Source: Paracidovorax avenae ATCC 19860 (GTDB lineage Bacteria; Pseudomonadota; Gammaproteobacteria; Burkholderiales; Burkholderiaceae_C). Taken from it: a DNA stretch of 64,000 nucleotides. Within the stretch, counting starts at the first letter, position 1; the number at the start of each line of letters is the position of its first letter. Made by a program: the position numbers and the translations under genes. Below are positions 46,100 through 56,356 of the stretch, piece after piece. The stretch is from the NCBI RefSeq assembly GCF_000176855.2, contig NC_015138.1, forward strand, positions 4,216,001 through 4,280,000, given 5' to 3'. Under the pieces are notes generated by a model, which searched no databases, was not told the DNA's origin, and worked only from the letters and a program-made list of their open reading frames with translations.

Positions 46100-47314
46100 T
46101 CAGGAGTCGGTGCTGGCGGTGTAGCGCACCGCGCGGGGTGGGCGGCACAAGCCCCAGAGCGCGATGCCGGCCTGGGCCGCCAGATCCACGGCCAGGGAGG
46201 TGGGCGCGGAGACGGTGGCGAGCAAGGGGATGTCGAGCCGGGCGCATTTGCGCACCAGTTCGTAGCTGGCGCGGCTGGACATCACGACGAAGCCGTCCTC
46301 GCCGGAGCGCCCCTGCAGGGCGAGGCGGCCGATGAGCTTGTCGAGCGCGTTGTGGCGCCCCACGTCTTCCAGCAGGTCCGTCAGTTCGCCGTCCGGCGTG
46401 GCCCAGGCCGCCGCGTGCAGGGCGCCCGCGGCGGCGTTCAGCACCTGCAGGGCCGGCATGGCGGCCACCGCGCGCAGCACCACGCCGGCCGGCAGCGCCG
46501 CCGCCCAGGGGCGGGCGCGGACGCGTTCGGGCACGAGGTCCAGCGCCTGCAGGCTGTCGATGCCGCACAGGCCGCAACCCGTGCGGCCCGCCAGCGCCCG
46601 GCGCCGTTCCTTGAGGCGCGCGAAGCAGCGCGTGGCGATCTCCAGGTGCACCTCGCAGGCCACACCACTGCCGCCGGCCTGCGGGCCGCTGCGCGCGAAC
46701 ACCTCGATGCCGCGGCAGTCCGCGGGCGTGTCGATCAGCCCCTCGCTGAGCGCGAAACCCAGGGCGAAGGCCTGCAGGTCCGAGGGCGTGGCCATCATGA
46801 CGGCATGCGAGAGGCCGTTGAAGACCAGGGCGACGGGCACTTCCGACGCCACGGCATCGTCCTGCCAGGCCAGGGCATCCGCCGGCGGGGCCCCGGCAGC
46901 GGCCGGCGTGTCGCCGGACACCCCGGCATGGCGCTGCACGGGGCGCGCCACCACGGGCTCCGGCACGGGCGCGGCAGGCGCTTCATCGTCGCCCGGTGCG
47001 TCCGGCCCACTTGCAGCGGCCGACATGGCACAGGCATCGCCCACCCCATGGGCCACCCTGCTGGCCGCCCGCACGCGCCCGGCCTCGGTGAGGTGGGCCA
47101 GCCAGCGGTCGCCGTCCTGGGCCACGCGCACCCATCCGGGCCCCGGCGTGCCGCCCAGCACGGCGTCGCCGAGCAGGTGCAGGCGGCGCAGCACGGCGCT
47201 GCCGGGCTGTCCCAGGCGCTTGGCAAGGCGCGGCAGGGACACACCCTGCGGCGCATCGAGTTCGGCGAGCGCCGCGAGCAGCGCGGCGGTGAAATCGTCG
47301 TCCGGAACGGTCAA
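46100..47314 (-). CDS. fdhD: FdhD sulfurtransferase with amino-terminal winged-helix-like extension
   Basis: The 404-residue protein has the FdhD domain from about residue 120, with CGLC at 247-250 (GRTGCGLCG) as sulphur-carrier cysteines and LLEDVGRHNALDKLIG near 313-328. FdhD delivers sulphur to the Mo-bisPGD cofactor of formate dehydrogenase. Residues 1-95 form an extra domain resembling a small winged helix (SLPRLAKRLGQPGSAVLRRL, WVRVAQDGDRWLAHLTEAG), not part of typical FdhD. The stop of the oxidoreductase gene lies seven bases upstream, so the two form an operon. Confidence 0.9.
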   Translation of the reverse strand: MTVPDDDFTAALLAALAELDAPQGVSLPRLAKRLGQPGSAVLRRLHLLGDAVLGGTPGPGWVRVAQDGDRWLAHLTEAGRVRAASRVAHGVGDACAMSAAASGPDAPGDDEAPAAPVPEPVVARPVQRHAGVSGDTPAAAGAPPADALAWQDDAVASEVPVALVFNGLSHAVMMATPSDLQAFALGFALSEGLIDTPADCRGIEVFARSGPQAGGSGVACEVHLEIATRCFARLKERRRALAGRTGCGLCGIDSLQALDLVPERVRARPWAAALPAGVVLRAVAAMPALQVLNAAAGALHAAAWATPDGELTDLLEDVGRHNALDKLIGRLALQGRSGEDGFVVMSSRASYELVRKCARLDIPLLATVSAPTSLAVDLAAQAGIALWGLCRPPRAVRYTASTDS

Positions 47315-47321
47315 GGCGGGC

Positions 47322-49661
47322 TCAGACGGCGGCAGGCGCCACTTCGGCGGACGGGCCCTCGGCCGTGGCCCCGGCCACCGCGGCGCTGGGCACCAGCACG
47401 ACGGGGATGGACTTGGAGGTCGGCGTGCCCGCGTTCAACGCCACGGACGACAGCGGCACCAGCGGGTTCGTCTCTGGGTAGTAGGCGGCGAGGTTGCCGC
47501 GCGGGATGTCGTAGCCCACCAGCTTGAAGCGGTCGGCGCGCCGCTCCTGCCCGTCGCTCCACACGGTCTGGATATCGACCCAGTCGCCGTCCTTCAGGCC
47601 CAGCGCGCGGATGTCCTCGGGGTGGATGAAGACCACGCGGCGCTGGCCATAGACGCCCCGGTAGCGGTCGTCGTGGCCGTAGATGGTGGTGTTGTACTGG
47701 TCGTGCGAGCGCGTGGTGAGCAGCGTGAACACCACGGTGTCGCGGGTGCGGGCGCGGGCCTGGTGCACGGGAGTGTCCTGCGGCACCGGGTGGGCCACGA
47801 AGACGGCCTTGTGCGCCTCGGTGTTCCAGATGCGCTCGCTGGCCGTGTTGCGCAGGCGAAAGCCCCCCGGCACGGCGATGCGCTGGTTGAAGTCCTTGAA
47901 GTCGGCGAACACCTGCTCGATCTTGTCGCGGATGCGGGCGTAGTCCTCGATGAGCCAGAGCCACGGAACGCGGCTGCGCGCCCCCAGCGTGGCCGCGGCC
48001 AGCCGCGCGACGATGGCGGGCTCGGACAGCAGGTGCTCCGAGGCCGGCGGATTGATGCCCACGGAGATGTGCACCATGCTCATGGAGTCCTCCACCGTCA
48101 CGCCCTGCGGGCCGGCGGCCTGCATGTCGATCTCGGTGCGGCCCAGGCAGGGCAGGATCAGCGCCTCGCGCCCGTGCACGATGTGGCTGCGGTTGAGCTT
48201 GGTGGTCACGTGCACCGTGAGGTCGCAGCGCTGCAGTGCCTTCCAGGTCTCGTAGGTATCCGGGGTGGCCGCGGCGAAATTGCCGCCCAGCGCGAAGAAG
48301 ACGCGCGCCTTGCCGTCCAGCATGGCCTGGATGGCCTCCACCGTGTCCACGCCGGGCTCGCGCGGCGGCTCGAAGCCGAAGACTTCCTGCAGGCGGTCCA
48401 GCAGCGCGGCCGGGGGCTTTTCCCAGATGCCCATGGTGCGGTCGCCCTGCACGTTGCTGTGGCCCCGCACGGGGCACGGCCCTGCGCCGGGGCGGCCGAT
48501 GTTGCCGCGCAGCAGCAGCCAGTTGACGATCATCTGGATCGTCGCCACGGAATGCATGTGCTGGGTGATGCCCATGCCCCAGCAGGCGATGACGCTGCGG
48601 GCCTGGCGATAGACCTCGGCAGCGGCGCGGATCTGCGCCTCGAACAGGCCCGACTCCTGCTCGATGAGCGCCCAGGATTCGGCCCGCAGGTCCGCCAGCA
48701 GCGCCTCGATGCCGGTGGTGTGCTCCCGGATGAAGGCATGGTCCAGCACGCCGCCCTCGCGGTCCTCGACCTCCACCAAGTGCTTCATCATGCCCTTGAC
48801 CACGGCCAGGTCGCCCCCCACGCGCACCTGGAAGTAATGCGTGCTGATCGGCGTGGAGCCCAGGGTGGCCATCTCCATCTTGCTCTGCGGGTCGGCGAAG
48901 CGCTCCAGGCCGCGCTCGCGCAGCGGGTTGAAACTCACGATCTGCGCGCCGCGCTTGTGGGCCTCGCGCAGCTCGCCCAGCATGCGCGGGTGGTTGGTGC
49001 CGGGGTTCTGGCCGAAGATGAAGATCGCGTCGGCCTGCTCGAAGTCCTGCAGCGTGACCGTGCCCTTGCCCACGCCGATCTGCGGGCGCATGGCGCTGCC
49101 GCTGGGCTCGTGGCACATGTTGGAGCAGTCGGGAAAATTGTTCGTGCCGTATTCACGCACGAAGAGCTGGTAGAGGAAGGCGGCCTCGTTGCTGGCCCGG
49201 CCGGAGGTGTAGAAGATGGCCTGGTCGGGGTCGGGCAGCGCGTTCAGGTGCCGGGCGATGAGCGCGAAGGCGTCGTCCCAGGCGATCGGCACGTAGCGGT
49301 CGCTCGCGGCGTCGTACACCATGGGGTGCGTGAGGCGGCCCTGGTCTTCCAGCCAGAAGTCGCTCTGCGCGGCCAGTTCGGCCACCGTGTGCCGCGCGAA
49401 CAGCTCCGGGCCTGCGCGGCGCGCCGTGGCTTCGGCCGCCACGGCCTTGGCGCCGTTCTCGCAGAACTCGAAAGTGGAGGCATGGTTGCGGTCCGGCCAG
49501 GCGCAGCCGGGGCAGTCGAAGCCGTCGGGCTGGTTGGCCGAGAGCAGCGTCTTGGCGCCCTTGAGGGGGATGTCCTGCCGCAGCAGGGTGTTCTTCACGC
49601 TGTTGAGCGCGCCCCAGCCTCCCGCCGGGCCCTTGTAGAACTCGATTTTCTGTTCGCTCAT
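47322..49661 (-). CDS. FdhF/YdeP-family molybdopterin oxidoreductase
   Basis: The 779-residue protein has the molybdopterin oxidoreductase domain with NTNHPRMLGELREA-type segments and GRASNEAAFLYQLF, and the C-terminal Molydop_binding domain (about 640-760). Only C50 and C53 remain at the amino-terminus (FDCPGCAWPD) where classical FdhF has four cluster cysteines, which is usual for YdeP-type proteins. NMCHEPSG near 186 is the conserved Mo-region. It is co-transcribed with fdhD. Confidence 0.9.
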   Translation of the reverse strand: MSEQKIEFYKGPAGGWGALNSVKNTLLRQDIPLKGAKTLLSANQPDGFDCPGCAWPDRNHASTFEFCENGAKAVAAEATARRAGPELFARHTVAELAAQSDFWLEDQGRLTHPMVYDAASDRYVPIAWDDAFALIARHLNALPDPDQAIFYTSGRASNEAAFLYQLFVREYGTNNFPDCSNMCHEPSGSAMRPQIGVGKGTVTLQDFEQADAIFIFGQNPGTNHPRMLGELREAHKRGAQIVSFNPLRERGLERFADPQSKMEMATLGSTPISTHYFQVRVGGDLAVVKGMMKHLVEVEDREGGVLDHAFIREHTTGIEALLADLRAESWALIEQESGLFEAQIRAAAEVYRQARSVIACWGMGITQHMHSVATIQMIVNWLLLRGNIGRPGAGPCPVRGHSNVQGDRTMGIWEKPPAALLDRLQEVFGFEPPREPGVDTVEAIQAMLDGKARVFFALGGNFAAATPDTYETWKALQRCDLTVHVTTKLNRSHIVHGREALILPCLGRTEIDMQAAGPQGVTVEDSMSMVHISVGINPPASEHLLSEPAIVARLAAATLGARSRVPWLWLIEDYARIRDKIEQVFADFKDFNQRIAVPGGFRLRNTASERIWNTEAHKAVFVAHPVPQDTPVHQARARTRDTVVFTLLTTRSHDQYNTTIYGHDDRYRGVYGQRRVVFIHPEDIRALGLKDGDWVDIQTVWSDGQERRADRFKLVGYDIPRGNLAAYYPETNPLVPLSSVALNAGTPTSKSIPVVLVPSAAVAGATAEGPSAEVAPAAV

Positions 49662-49824
49662 CGTGGTCTCCTTGGAACGGAATCATCGCGGATGGATGCA
49701 GCACGGCCGCCCGCATCGCGCCGGACGCACGGCCCACAGGCTACGCCGCAGGCCCAGGCCCTTGCAGGCGCCGGGTTATCGCGGCGCGGCCCATGGCCGC
49801 CGGCAGGGCAACGGGAGCGCGCGG

Positions 49825-51345
49825 TCATGCGGGGGTCCTGAATTTCGCGGCCGCGTCGGCCAGCCCCGCCGCCTGCTCGCGCATGCGCAATGCCGCCGCG
49901 GCGGCCTGCTCGACCAGGGCCGCATTCTGCTGGGTCATCTGCTCGATGCGGCCCACGCTGTCATGGATGCCTTCGATGCCCTGGCTCTGCTCGCTGCTGG
50001 CCGCGGCGATGCCCTCGATGAGCCGGGTCACGTCGCCGATCGATCCCGCGATGCCCTGCATGGATGCGCGGGCTGCATCCACGAGGCCGCTGCCGCCGTC
50101 CGCCCGCTCCACCGACGCCGCGATCAGCGTTCGGATTTCCCGCGCGGAGCCGGCCGAGCGCTGCGCGAGCGCGCGCACCTCCGCCGCCACCACCGCGAAA
50201 CCGCGGCCCTGCTCGCCCGCGCGCGCCGCCTCGACGGCCGCGTTGAGCGCGAGGATGTTGGTCTGGAAGGCGATGCCGTCGATGATGCCGATGATGTCCT
50301 GGATGCGGTGGGCATCCTCCCGCATCCCGGCCATGGTCTGCACGACACGCTCCACCGCCTCGCCGCTCTGCGCCGAGGCCTGCGAGACTTCGCCCATGAG
50401 GCCGTTCACCTGCCGGGCATGCTCGGCGTTCTGCGCCACGGTGGCCGTAAGCCGCTGCAGTGCCGAAGCCGCGGCGTTCAGCTCGCCTGCCTGCCGCTCG
50501 GTGCGCGAAGCCAGGTCGCCGTTGCCTTCGGCAATCTCGCGCGTGGCCACGCGCAACGATTCAGCCCCCTGGCGCACCTGCGTGACCAGGCCGGTGAGGC
50601 CCACGCCGATGCCGTTGATGGCCTGCAGCATCTGGCCCACCTCGTCCCGGCGATCGACGTGCATCTGCGTGGTGAGGTCGCCCGCGGCAACGCGCCGGGC
50701 CGCGGAGCAGCCCTCGGCCACGGGCCGGGTGATACCGCGCCGCGCGAGGACGTACACCACGGCGGCGACGACCGGCGGCAGGGCCACCGAGACCGCGAGC
50801 CAGGCCAGCTGCAGGGGCGGCAGCAGCGCCCAGGCCACGGCGCCGATCGCGTACTGCGCGACCACCACCGACAACGCCAGCCGCGCCGCCGCGCCCAGCG
50901 CGGGCATGCCGCTCACGTCCAGCCCGACATAGAGCACGCCCACGACCTGGCCTGCCGCATCGCGGACCGGGTCGTAGCGGGTGAGGTTCTGCCGGCCGAA
51001 CACCGTGGCGTAGCCGGCATACGGGCGCCCCGCGGCAAGGGCGCGGTAGGCGGGGTGGGAGCGGTCCAGCAGCGTGCCCACGGCCCGCTCGCCGTCCTGC
51101 TTGCGCACCGACGTGGCGATGCGCACGAAGTCGTCGCCCTGGCGGGCGAACACGGTGCCGCGCACGCCGGTCTGCCCGGTGAAGCGGTCGATGGCCGCGA
51201 AGTCGCCGTTCAGGACGCGGCCGCCGCAGCGCAGCACGGGCGGCTGGCCCGCGGGAGCGGGCTGCAGGTCGAAGCCGCCCTGGTGGACCGCGGCGAAGGC
51301 CCGCGCCGCCGCGCGGATCCGCCGGGCGAGGCTTCGGGGCAGCAT
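49825..51345 (-). CDS. Methyl-accepting chemotaxis protein lacking an N-terminal membrane helix
   Basis: The 506-residue receptor has a Cache-like sensor (about 35-150, DVSGMPAL end), two membrane helices (about 156-175 and 180-201), a HAMP (about 203-255) and a signalling domain. The hairpin [20 protein letters not shown] and [14 protein letters not shown] is near 350-385. Unlike usual receptors there is no hydrophobic segment before the sensor. GAGGAAG eight bases before the ATG and a nearby upstream stop argue that this start is real. The ligand is unknown. Confidence 0.88.
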   Translation of the reverse strand: MLPRSLARRIRAAARAFAAVHQGGFDLQPAPAGQPPVLRCGGRVLNGDFAAIDRFTGQTGVRGTVFARQGDDFVRIATSVRKQDGERAVGTLLDRSHPAYRALAAGRPYAGYATVFGRQNLTRYDPVRDAAGQVVGVLYVGLDVSGMPALGAAARLALSVVVAQYAIGAVAWALLPPLQLAWLAVSVALPPVVAAVVYVLARRGITRPVAEGCSAARRVAAGDLTTQMHVDRRDEVGQMLQAINGIGVGLTGLVTQVRQGAESLRVATREIAEGNGDLASRTERQAGELNAAASALQRLTATVAQNAEHARQVNGLMGEVSQASAQSGEAVERVVQTMAGMREDAHRIQDIIGIIDGIAFQTNILALNAAVEAARAGEQGRGFAVVAAEVRALAQRSAGSAREIRTLIAASVERADGGSGLVDAARASMQGIAGSIGDVTRLIEGIAAASSEQSQGIEGIHDSVGRIEQMTQQNAALVEQAAAAALRMREQAAGLADAAAKFRTPA

Positions 51346-51361
51346 GCCGGCTTCCTCGCCT

Positions 51362-53008
51362 TCAATGGAAGAACTTGGCCGCGCTCACCAGGGTCTTGTA
51401 GATGCCCCAGGCCAGCGGGATGCCCACGGCGGCCCAGGCGAAGGCGACCAGCGCCGGGCTGGTGGTGCCGCCACCCGCGCCCGCGCCGGTGCCGACCTCG
51501 GCCGCGACGGCCTTCTCGTGGGCCAGTTTCTTCTCGTGGGCCAGTTCCTCGTCGCTCATGAACCACTTGGCCGCCAGCGGGCGCACCATCAGGTTGGCGA
51601 TCAGGCCGATCACCAGCATGCCCACGAGGATGTACATGGTCTGGTTGTAGACCTGCTCGCGCGGGATGCCCAGGCCGAGCTGGTATTCGCGCATGTAGTT
51701 CACTACGACCGGGCCCAGGATGCCGGCGGTGGCCCAGGCGGTGAGCAGGCGGCCGTGGATGGCGCCCACGAACTGCGTGCCGAACAGGTCGGCCAGGTAG
51801 GCGGGCACCGTGGCGAAGCCGCCGCCGTACATGGAGAGGATGATGCAGAACGCGCCCACGAACAGCAGCTTGCTGCCCGCGCTGGCGGAGCCCGGGATGC
51901 TCGCGTAGAGCAGGCCGCCCAGAACGAAGAACACCACGTAGGTCATCTTGCGGCCGAGCTTGTCGGAAAGGCTGGCCCAGAAGAAGCGGCCGCCGATGTT
52001 GAACAGCGACAGCAGCGCCGTGAAGCCGCCGGCCACGGCGGCGATGGCGGCGAGCTGGCCCTTGTCGAGTTCGCCGAACTTCGCGGGCACGTTGATGAGC
52101 GAGCCGCCGAAGACTTCCTGCAGCATGGGCGAGGCCATGCCGATCACGCCGATGCCCGCGCTCACGTTCATGCACAGCACGATCCACACGAGCCAGAACT
52201 GCGGGATGCCCCAGACGCGCTTCACGTGCACGTGGCGCTGCGTGATCATCGCGTTGGCGGAGGGCGGCGGGGGCGTCCAGCCTTCCGGCTTCCAGCCCGT
52301 GGGCGGCACGCGGTAGCCGAGCGCACCGGCCATCATGAACACGAAATAGACGAGTGCCATCACCACGAAGGTCTGCATCACGCCGACGTCCGTGGGCGTG
52401 GAGAAGGTCTTCATCAGTTCCACCGCCAGGGGCGAGCCGATCATCGCGCCGCCGCCGAAGCCCATGATGGCCATGCCGGTCGCCATGCCGCGGCGGTCGG
52501 GGAACCACTTGATGAGGGTGGACACCGGCGAGATGTAGCCCAGGCCCAGCCCGATGCCCCCGATCACGCCGGAGCCGAGGATCATGAGCCAGAACTGGTG
52601 CAGATAAATGCCCAGCGCCGACAGCAGCATGCCGCCGCACCAGCACAGGGCCGAAACCACGCCGGCCTTGCGCGGGCCGGCGCGCTCCAGCCAGCCGCCC
52701 CAGATGGCCGCCGAGCAGCCCAGGAACACGAAGAAGAGCGTGTACATCCAGCCCAGGGTGGCCACGCGCCAGTCGCAGCCGGTGGCGAACAGCTCGGCGA
52801 AGAAGCTCATGTCCTTCGGGCAGGCCGTCGCGCCCGTGCCGGCGGTGGACAGCGCCTTGGAGAGCGGCAGCCAGAACACCGAGAAGCCGTAGGCCATGCC
52901 GATGCACAGGTGGATGGCCAGCGCGGCCGGCGGCACCAGCCACCGGTTGAAACCCGGTCCCGCGATGATCCGCTCCTTGTCCAGAAAACCTGGTCGTGTA
53001 TCCGCCAT
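51362..53008 (-). CDS. OFA-family MFS transporter (oxalate/formate antiporter-like)
   Basis: The 548-residue protein has 12-14 predicted membrane helices. It shows the OFA pattern, including [25 protein letters not shown] near 385-410 and [27 protein letters not shown] near 165-190. Oxalate/formate antiporters exchange dicarboxylates or formate. An FNR-like box lies about 90 bp upstream, and formate-related genes lie downstream, which suits carboxylate handling in low oxygen; this is inferred. Confidence 0.85.
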   Translation of the reverse strand: MADTRPGFLDKERIIAGPGFNRWLVPPAALAIHLCIGMAYGFSVFWLPLSKALSTAGTGATACPKDMSFFAELFATGCDWRVATLGWMYTLFFVFLGCSAAIWGGWLERAGPRKAGVVSALCWCGGMLLSALGIYLHQFWLMILGSGVIGGIGLGLGYISPVSTLIKWFPDRRGMATGMAIMGFGGGAMIGSPLAVELMKTFSTPTDVGVMQTFVVMALVYFVFMMAGALGYRVPPTGWKPEGWTPPPPSANAMITQRHVHVKRVWGIPQFWLVWIVLCMNVSAGIGVIGMASPMLQEVFGGSLINVPAKFGELDKGQLAAIAAVAGGFTALLSLFNIGGRFFWASLSDKLGRKMTYVVFFVLGGLLYASIPGSASAGSKLLFVGAFCIILSMYGGGFATVPAYLADLFGTQFVGAIHGRLLTAWATAGILGPVVVNYMREYQLGLGIPREQVYNQTMYILVGMLVIGLIANLMVRPLAAKWFMSDEELAHEKKLAHEKAVAAEVGTGAGAGGGTTSPALVAFAWAAVGIPLAWGIYKTLVSAAKFFH

Positions 53009-53095
53009 GCCCGCTCCTTAACGCAAGGTTGTTGTATTCCGCTTGATGAAAAATCCGGAAACAGTTACCGGATGCGCGGAGTTTCAACGCTGCGG

Positions 53096-53109
53096 TTGAC
53101 GCGCGTCAA
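53096..53109. promoter_or_regulatory. FNR/Anr-like box upstream of the OFA transporter
   Basis: TTGAC, four bases (GCGC), GTCAA forms a perfect palindrome close to the FNR consensus TTGAT-N4-ATCAA. It lies about 88 bp upstream of the OFA transporter start. Oxygen-dependent control is inferred. Confidence 0.5.
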
Positions 53110-53175
53110 TAGATCAAGTCAGCAAAAGCAATTGACTTTTTCTACTGAACGGGCGATCAACGAAGGGGCTTGCGC

Positions 53176-53195
53176 GGTGCCGCCGGAGCGGCACC
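53176..53195. terminator. GC-rich hairpin after the Mrp/ApbC gene
   Basis: GGTGCCGC and GCGGCACC form a perfect 8-bp stem with a CGGA loop, seven bases past the stop of the Mrp gene on the minus strand. It lacks a strong T tract. Confidence 0.45.
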
Positions 53196-53201
53196 ATCGG
53201 C

Positions 53202-54293
53202 TCAGGTGTCCTTGCTGACCGCGATGGTGGGGAACTTCGAGGAAAAGTCCTTGGCCTGGGTCGCGATCTTCGCGGCCACCTCGCGCGCCACCCGGCGGTA
53301 GATGTTCGCCACCTCGCCAGCGGGCTCCGCCACCACGGTGGGGGTGCCGCTGTCGGCCTGCAGGCGGATCTGCAGGTCCAACGGCAGGGCGCCCAGGTAG
53401 GCCATGCCGTTCTCCTCGGCCATGCGGCGGCCGCCACCCTCGCCGAAGATGTGCTCGACATGCCCGCACTGGCTGCAGACATGGACGGCCATGTTCTCCA
53501 CCACCCCCAGTATGGGCACGCCCACTTTCTCGAACATCCTGATGCCCTTGCGGGCGTCGAGCAGCGCGATGTCCTGCGGCGTGGTCACGATCACGGCGCC
53601 CGTGAGGGGCACGCGCTGCGAGAGCGTGAGCTGGATGTCACCGGTGCCGGGGGGCATGTCCACGACGAGGTAATCCAGGTCCTGCCAGTTCGTCTGCCGC
53701 AGCAGTTGCTCCAGCGCCTGCGTGGCCATGGGCCCGCGCCAGATCATGGCCTGGTCGGGCTCCACCAGGAAGCCGATGGACATCACCTGCACGCCATGGT
53801 TGCGCAGCGGCTCCATGGTCTTGCCGTCGGCGCTCTCGGGCCGGTCCGCGATGCCCAGCATCATCGGCTGGCTGGGGCCGTAGATGTCGGCATCGAGCAC
53901 GCCCACGCGCGCGCCCTCGGATGCCAGCGCGAGCGCGAGGTTGGCAGCCGTGGTGCTCTTGCCCACCCCGCCCTTGCCCGAGGCGACGGCGATGATGTTG
54001 CGCGCCTGCGGCAGCACCTGCACGCCGCGCTGGACCGCATGCGCGACGATGCGCGTGGCGATGGTGGCGGACACCCGCTCCACGCCCTCCACGGTGCGCG
54101 CCGCGGCCTCCAGCTCGCCCGCCAGGGCGGCTTCCAGGCTGCGGGCCGGGTATCCCAGTTCCACGGTGAAGGACACGGCGCCGCCCTCGATGCGCAGGTC
54201 GCGCAGCGCGCGCGTGGAAACGAAATCCTTGCCCGTGTGCGGATCGCGTACGCTCGCGAGCGCCGCGAGTAGCGCCTGTTCAGTCACTGCCAT
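53202..54293 (-). CDS. apbC: Mrp/ApbC-family iron-sulphur cluster carrier ATPase
   Basis: The 363-residue protein has an amino-terminal DUF59/MIP18 domain (about 5-75) and a MinD-like ATPase with the deviant Walker A SGKGGVGKST at 105-114. It has the cluster-binding CxxC near 270 (CSQCG). It carries [4Fe-4S] clusters to apoproteins in the cytoplasm. Start ATG 54293 gives the usual length. It is divergent from the Mrr-like membrane protein. Confidence 0.93.
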   Translation of the reverse strand: MAVTEQALLAALASVRDPHTGKDFVSTRALRDLRIEGGAVSFTVELGYPARSLEAALAGELEAAARTVEGVERVSATIATRIVAHAVQRGVQVLPQARNIIAVASGKGGVGKSTTAANLALALASEGARVGVLDADIYGPSQPMMLGIADRPESADGKTMEPLRNHGVQVMSIGFLVEPDQAMIWRGPMATQALEQLLRQTNWQDLDYLVVDMPPGTGDIQLTLSQRVPLTGAVIVTTPQDIALLDARKGIRMFEKVGVPILGVVENMAVHVCSQCGHVEHIFGEGGGRRMAEENGMAYLGALPLDLQIRLQADSGTPTVVAEPAGEVANIYRRVAREVAAKIATQAKDFSSKFPTIAVSKDT

Positions 54294-54403
54294 ATCGGTA
54301 AATCTCCTTGGGGCCGGGTAGTCTATTCCCTGCCCTCCACCCTCGCGCGGCGCAGGACAATGCCGCGGTTTTTCGTTTTTTTGCTTTTGAGGATTGCCGT
54401 TCC

Positions 54404-54994
54404 GTGAAACTGAAGATGGCCCCCAACTCGCTTTTCGCCATCCTGCTGCGCTCGCCGTGGTGGGTGAGCTTCCTCGCGGCGGGCGCCATCGCCCTGGCCT
54501 GCGGGGCGCTGCTGCCGGCGCACGTGGCGCCGTTCGCGGCCGTGGGCGTGCTGCCCCTGGTCGGCGTGGGCAGCATGGCGGCCTGGCGGCAATGGAACGC
54601 ACCCAGTGCCGCACGCCTGCAGGAAGCGCTGGACGAGGCCGGCGCCCTGCCCTGGCGCACGCTCGCGGACCGGCTCGAGCGTGCCTGGCTGGCAGAGGGC
54701 TACACCGTCCAGCGGCTGGCCGGTGGCGCGGCGGACTTCCGCCTCGACAAGGGCGGGCATGCCGTGCTGGTGGGCGCCCGCCGCTGGAAGGCCGGCACCC
54801 ACGGCGTGGAGCCCCTGCGCGAACTGCAGGCCGCGGTGCAGGCGCAGGATGGCGCCTCGGGCGCCTACCTCGCGCCCCTGGGCGCCGTGAGCGATGCGGC
54901 CCGGGATTTCGCGCGCAGCCACGGGCTGGACATCCTGGACGGCCCCGCCGTGGCCGCGCTGCTGCTCAAGGCCCCGGCCGGCACGGGCCGCTGA
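54404..54994 (+). CDS. Membrane-anchored Mrr/restriction-endonuclease-like protein
   Basis: The frame from the GTG at 54404 gives 196 residues; an ATG at 54416 is the alternative. Two hydrophobic segments (about 18-37 and 42-59) precede a cytoplasmic domain of the Mrr-cat kind (PD-(D/E)xK). ADFRLDKGGHAVLVGARRWK is a candidate active region with D, and VEPLRELQAAVQ follows. Family members are usually annotated as restriction endonuclease-like without known target. Confidence 0.7.
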   Translation: MKLKMAPNSLFAILLRSPWWVSFLAAGAIALACGALLPAHVAPFAAVGVLPLVGVGSMAAWRQWNAPSAARLQEALDEAGALPWRTLADRLERAWLAEGYTVQRLAGGAADFRLDKGGHAVLVGARRWKAGTHGVEPLRELQAAVQAQDGASGAYLAPLGAVSDAARDFARSHGLDILDGPAVAALLLKAPAGTGR

Positions 54995-55010
54995 AGCGGC
55001 CGCCCCTCCC

Positions 55011-56267
55011 ATGGCAGCCGCGCCGTCCCGAGCCACCGCGCAGCGCCCGGCCGGCCTCGTGCTCACGGGCGGCGGCGCACGCGCGGCCTACCAGGTGGGC
55101 GTGCTGGAGGCCATCTCCGACCTGCGCAAGGCCTGCGGCGCGGGGCGCGAGCCCAACCCTTTTCCCATCATCACCGGCACGTCCGCCGGGGCCATCAACG
55201 CCGCCGCCCTGGCCTGCGGGGCGGACCATTTCGACCGGGCGGTGCGGCGCATCGCGCACGTGTGGAGCGGCTTCCACGCGCAGCAGGTCTATCGCGCGGA
55301 CTCGCTGAGCGTGATGCGCAGCGGAGCGCGCTGGCTCACTTTGCTCTCGCTGGGCTGGGCGCTGGCCCGCTGGCGGCGGATGCGACCGCGCTCGCTGCTG
55401 GACAACGCCCCCCTGGCGGAGCTGCTCTCCCGCCTGGTGCCGCTCTCGCGCCTGCCGCGCCTGGTCCGCGCGGGGCACGTGCAGGCGCTGGCCGTCACGG
55501 CATCCAGCTACACCTCGGGCGAGCACATCACCTTCTTCGAAGCCGCCGATTCGCTCGCGCCCTGGCAGCGGCAGCAGCGCCGCGCGGCACGGGGCCGCAT
55601 CACCCATGACCACCTGCTGGCCTCGTCGGCGATCCCGTTCGTCTTTCCGGCCACCGCGCTGGAGCTGGACGGGCGGACCCAGTTCTTCGGCGACGGCTCC
55701 ATGCGCCAGTCCGCGCCGATCGCTCCGGCCATCCACCTGGGCGCCGGCCGCGTGCTGGTGATCGGCGCGGGCCGCATGCACGAGCCGGCCGGCGACCTGT
55801 CCGCGGAGACCGTGCCGGCCTACCCGACGCTCGCCCAGGTGGCGGGGCATGCGCTGTCCAACATCTTCCTGGATGCCCTGGCGGTGGACGTGGAGCGCGC
55901 ACAGCGCATCAACCAGACCCTGGCGCTGATCCCGCCCGAGGCGCGGGCGCTGAGCCCGCTGCGGCCGCTGGAACTGCTGGTGATCGCCCCGTCGCAGCGG
56001 CTGGATGCGCTGGCGGCCCGCCACGTGGGCGACCTGCCCGCACCCGTGCGCACCCTGCTGGGCGCCCTGGGCGTGACCGCCAACGAGCGGGACGTGCGCG
56101 GCGCCGCGCTGGCGAGCTACCTGCTGTTCGAGCCCGGGTACACGCGCGAACTCATGGCGCTCGGCCGGCAGGACGCGCTCGCGCGCCGCGCCGAGATCTG
56201 CCGCTTTTTCGGCTGGCACGACGCGGGCCAGCCGGTCCGGGCCCCGGCGCGGCAGCCTTCCCGCTGA
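55011..56267 (+). CDS. Patatin-like phospholipase
   Basis: The 418-residue protein has the oxyanion loop GGGARAAYQVG (20-30), the nucleophile S58 in GTSAG, and the catalytic Asp of DGS in FFGDGSMRQS near 225. A helical C-terminal part (DUF3336-like) follows. It probably hydrolyses membrane lipids or lysophospholipids. It begins 16 bp after the Mrr-like gene. Confidence 0.9.
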   Translation: MAAAPSRATAQRPAGLVLTGGGARAAYQVGVLEAISDLRKACGAGREPNPFPIITGTSAGAINAAALACGADHFDRAVRRIAHVWSGFHAQQVYRADSLSVMRSGARWLTLLSLGWALARWRRMRPRSLLDNAPLAELLSRLVPLSRLPRLVRAGHVQALAVTASSYTSGEHITFFEAADSLAPWQRQQRRAARGRITHDHLLASSAIPFVFPATALELDGRTQFFGDGSMRQSAPIAPAIHLGAGRVLVIGAGRMHEPAGDLSAETVPAYPTLAQVAGHALSNIFLDALAVDVERAQRINQTLALIPPEARALSPLRPLELLVIAPSQRLDALAARHVGDLPAPVRTLLGALGVTANERDVRGAALASYLLFEPGYTRELMALGRQDALARRAEICRFFGWHDAGQPVRAPARQPSR

Positions 56268-56356
56268 AAGCGAAAACGTCCGACATTCAGGGTTTACACC
56301 GATGGCTCCGGCGTACCTAGAATGACCTGACCGCAACTTCCAGGGAGTTCCTGGCG

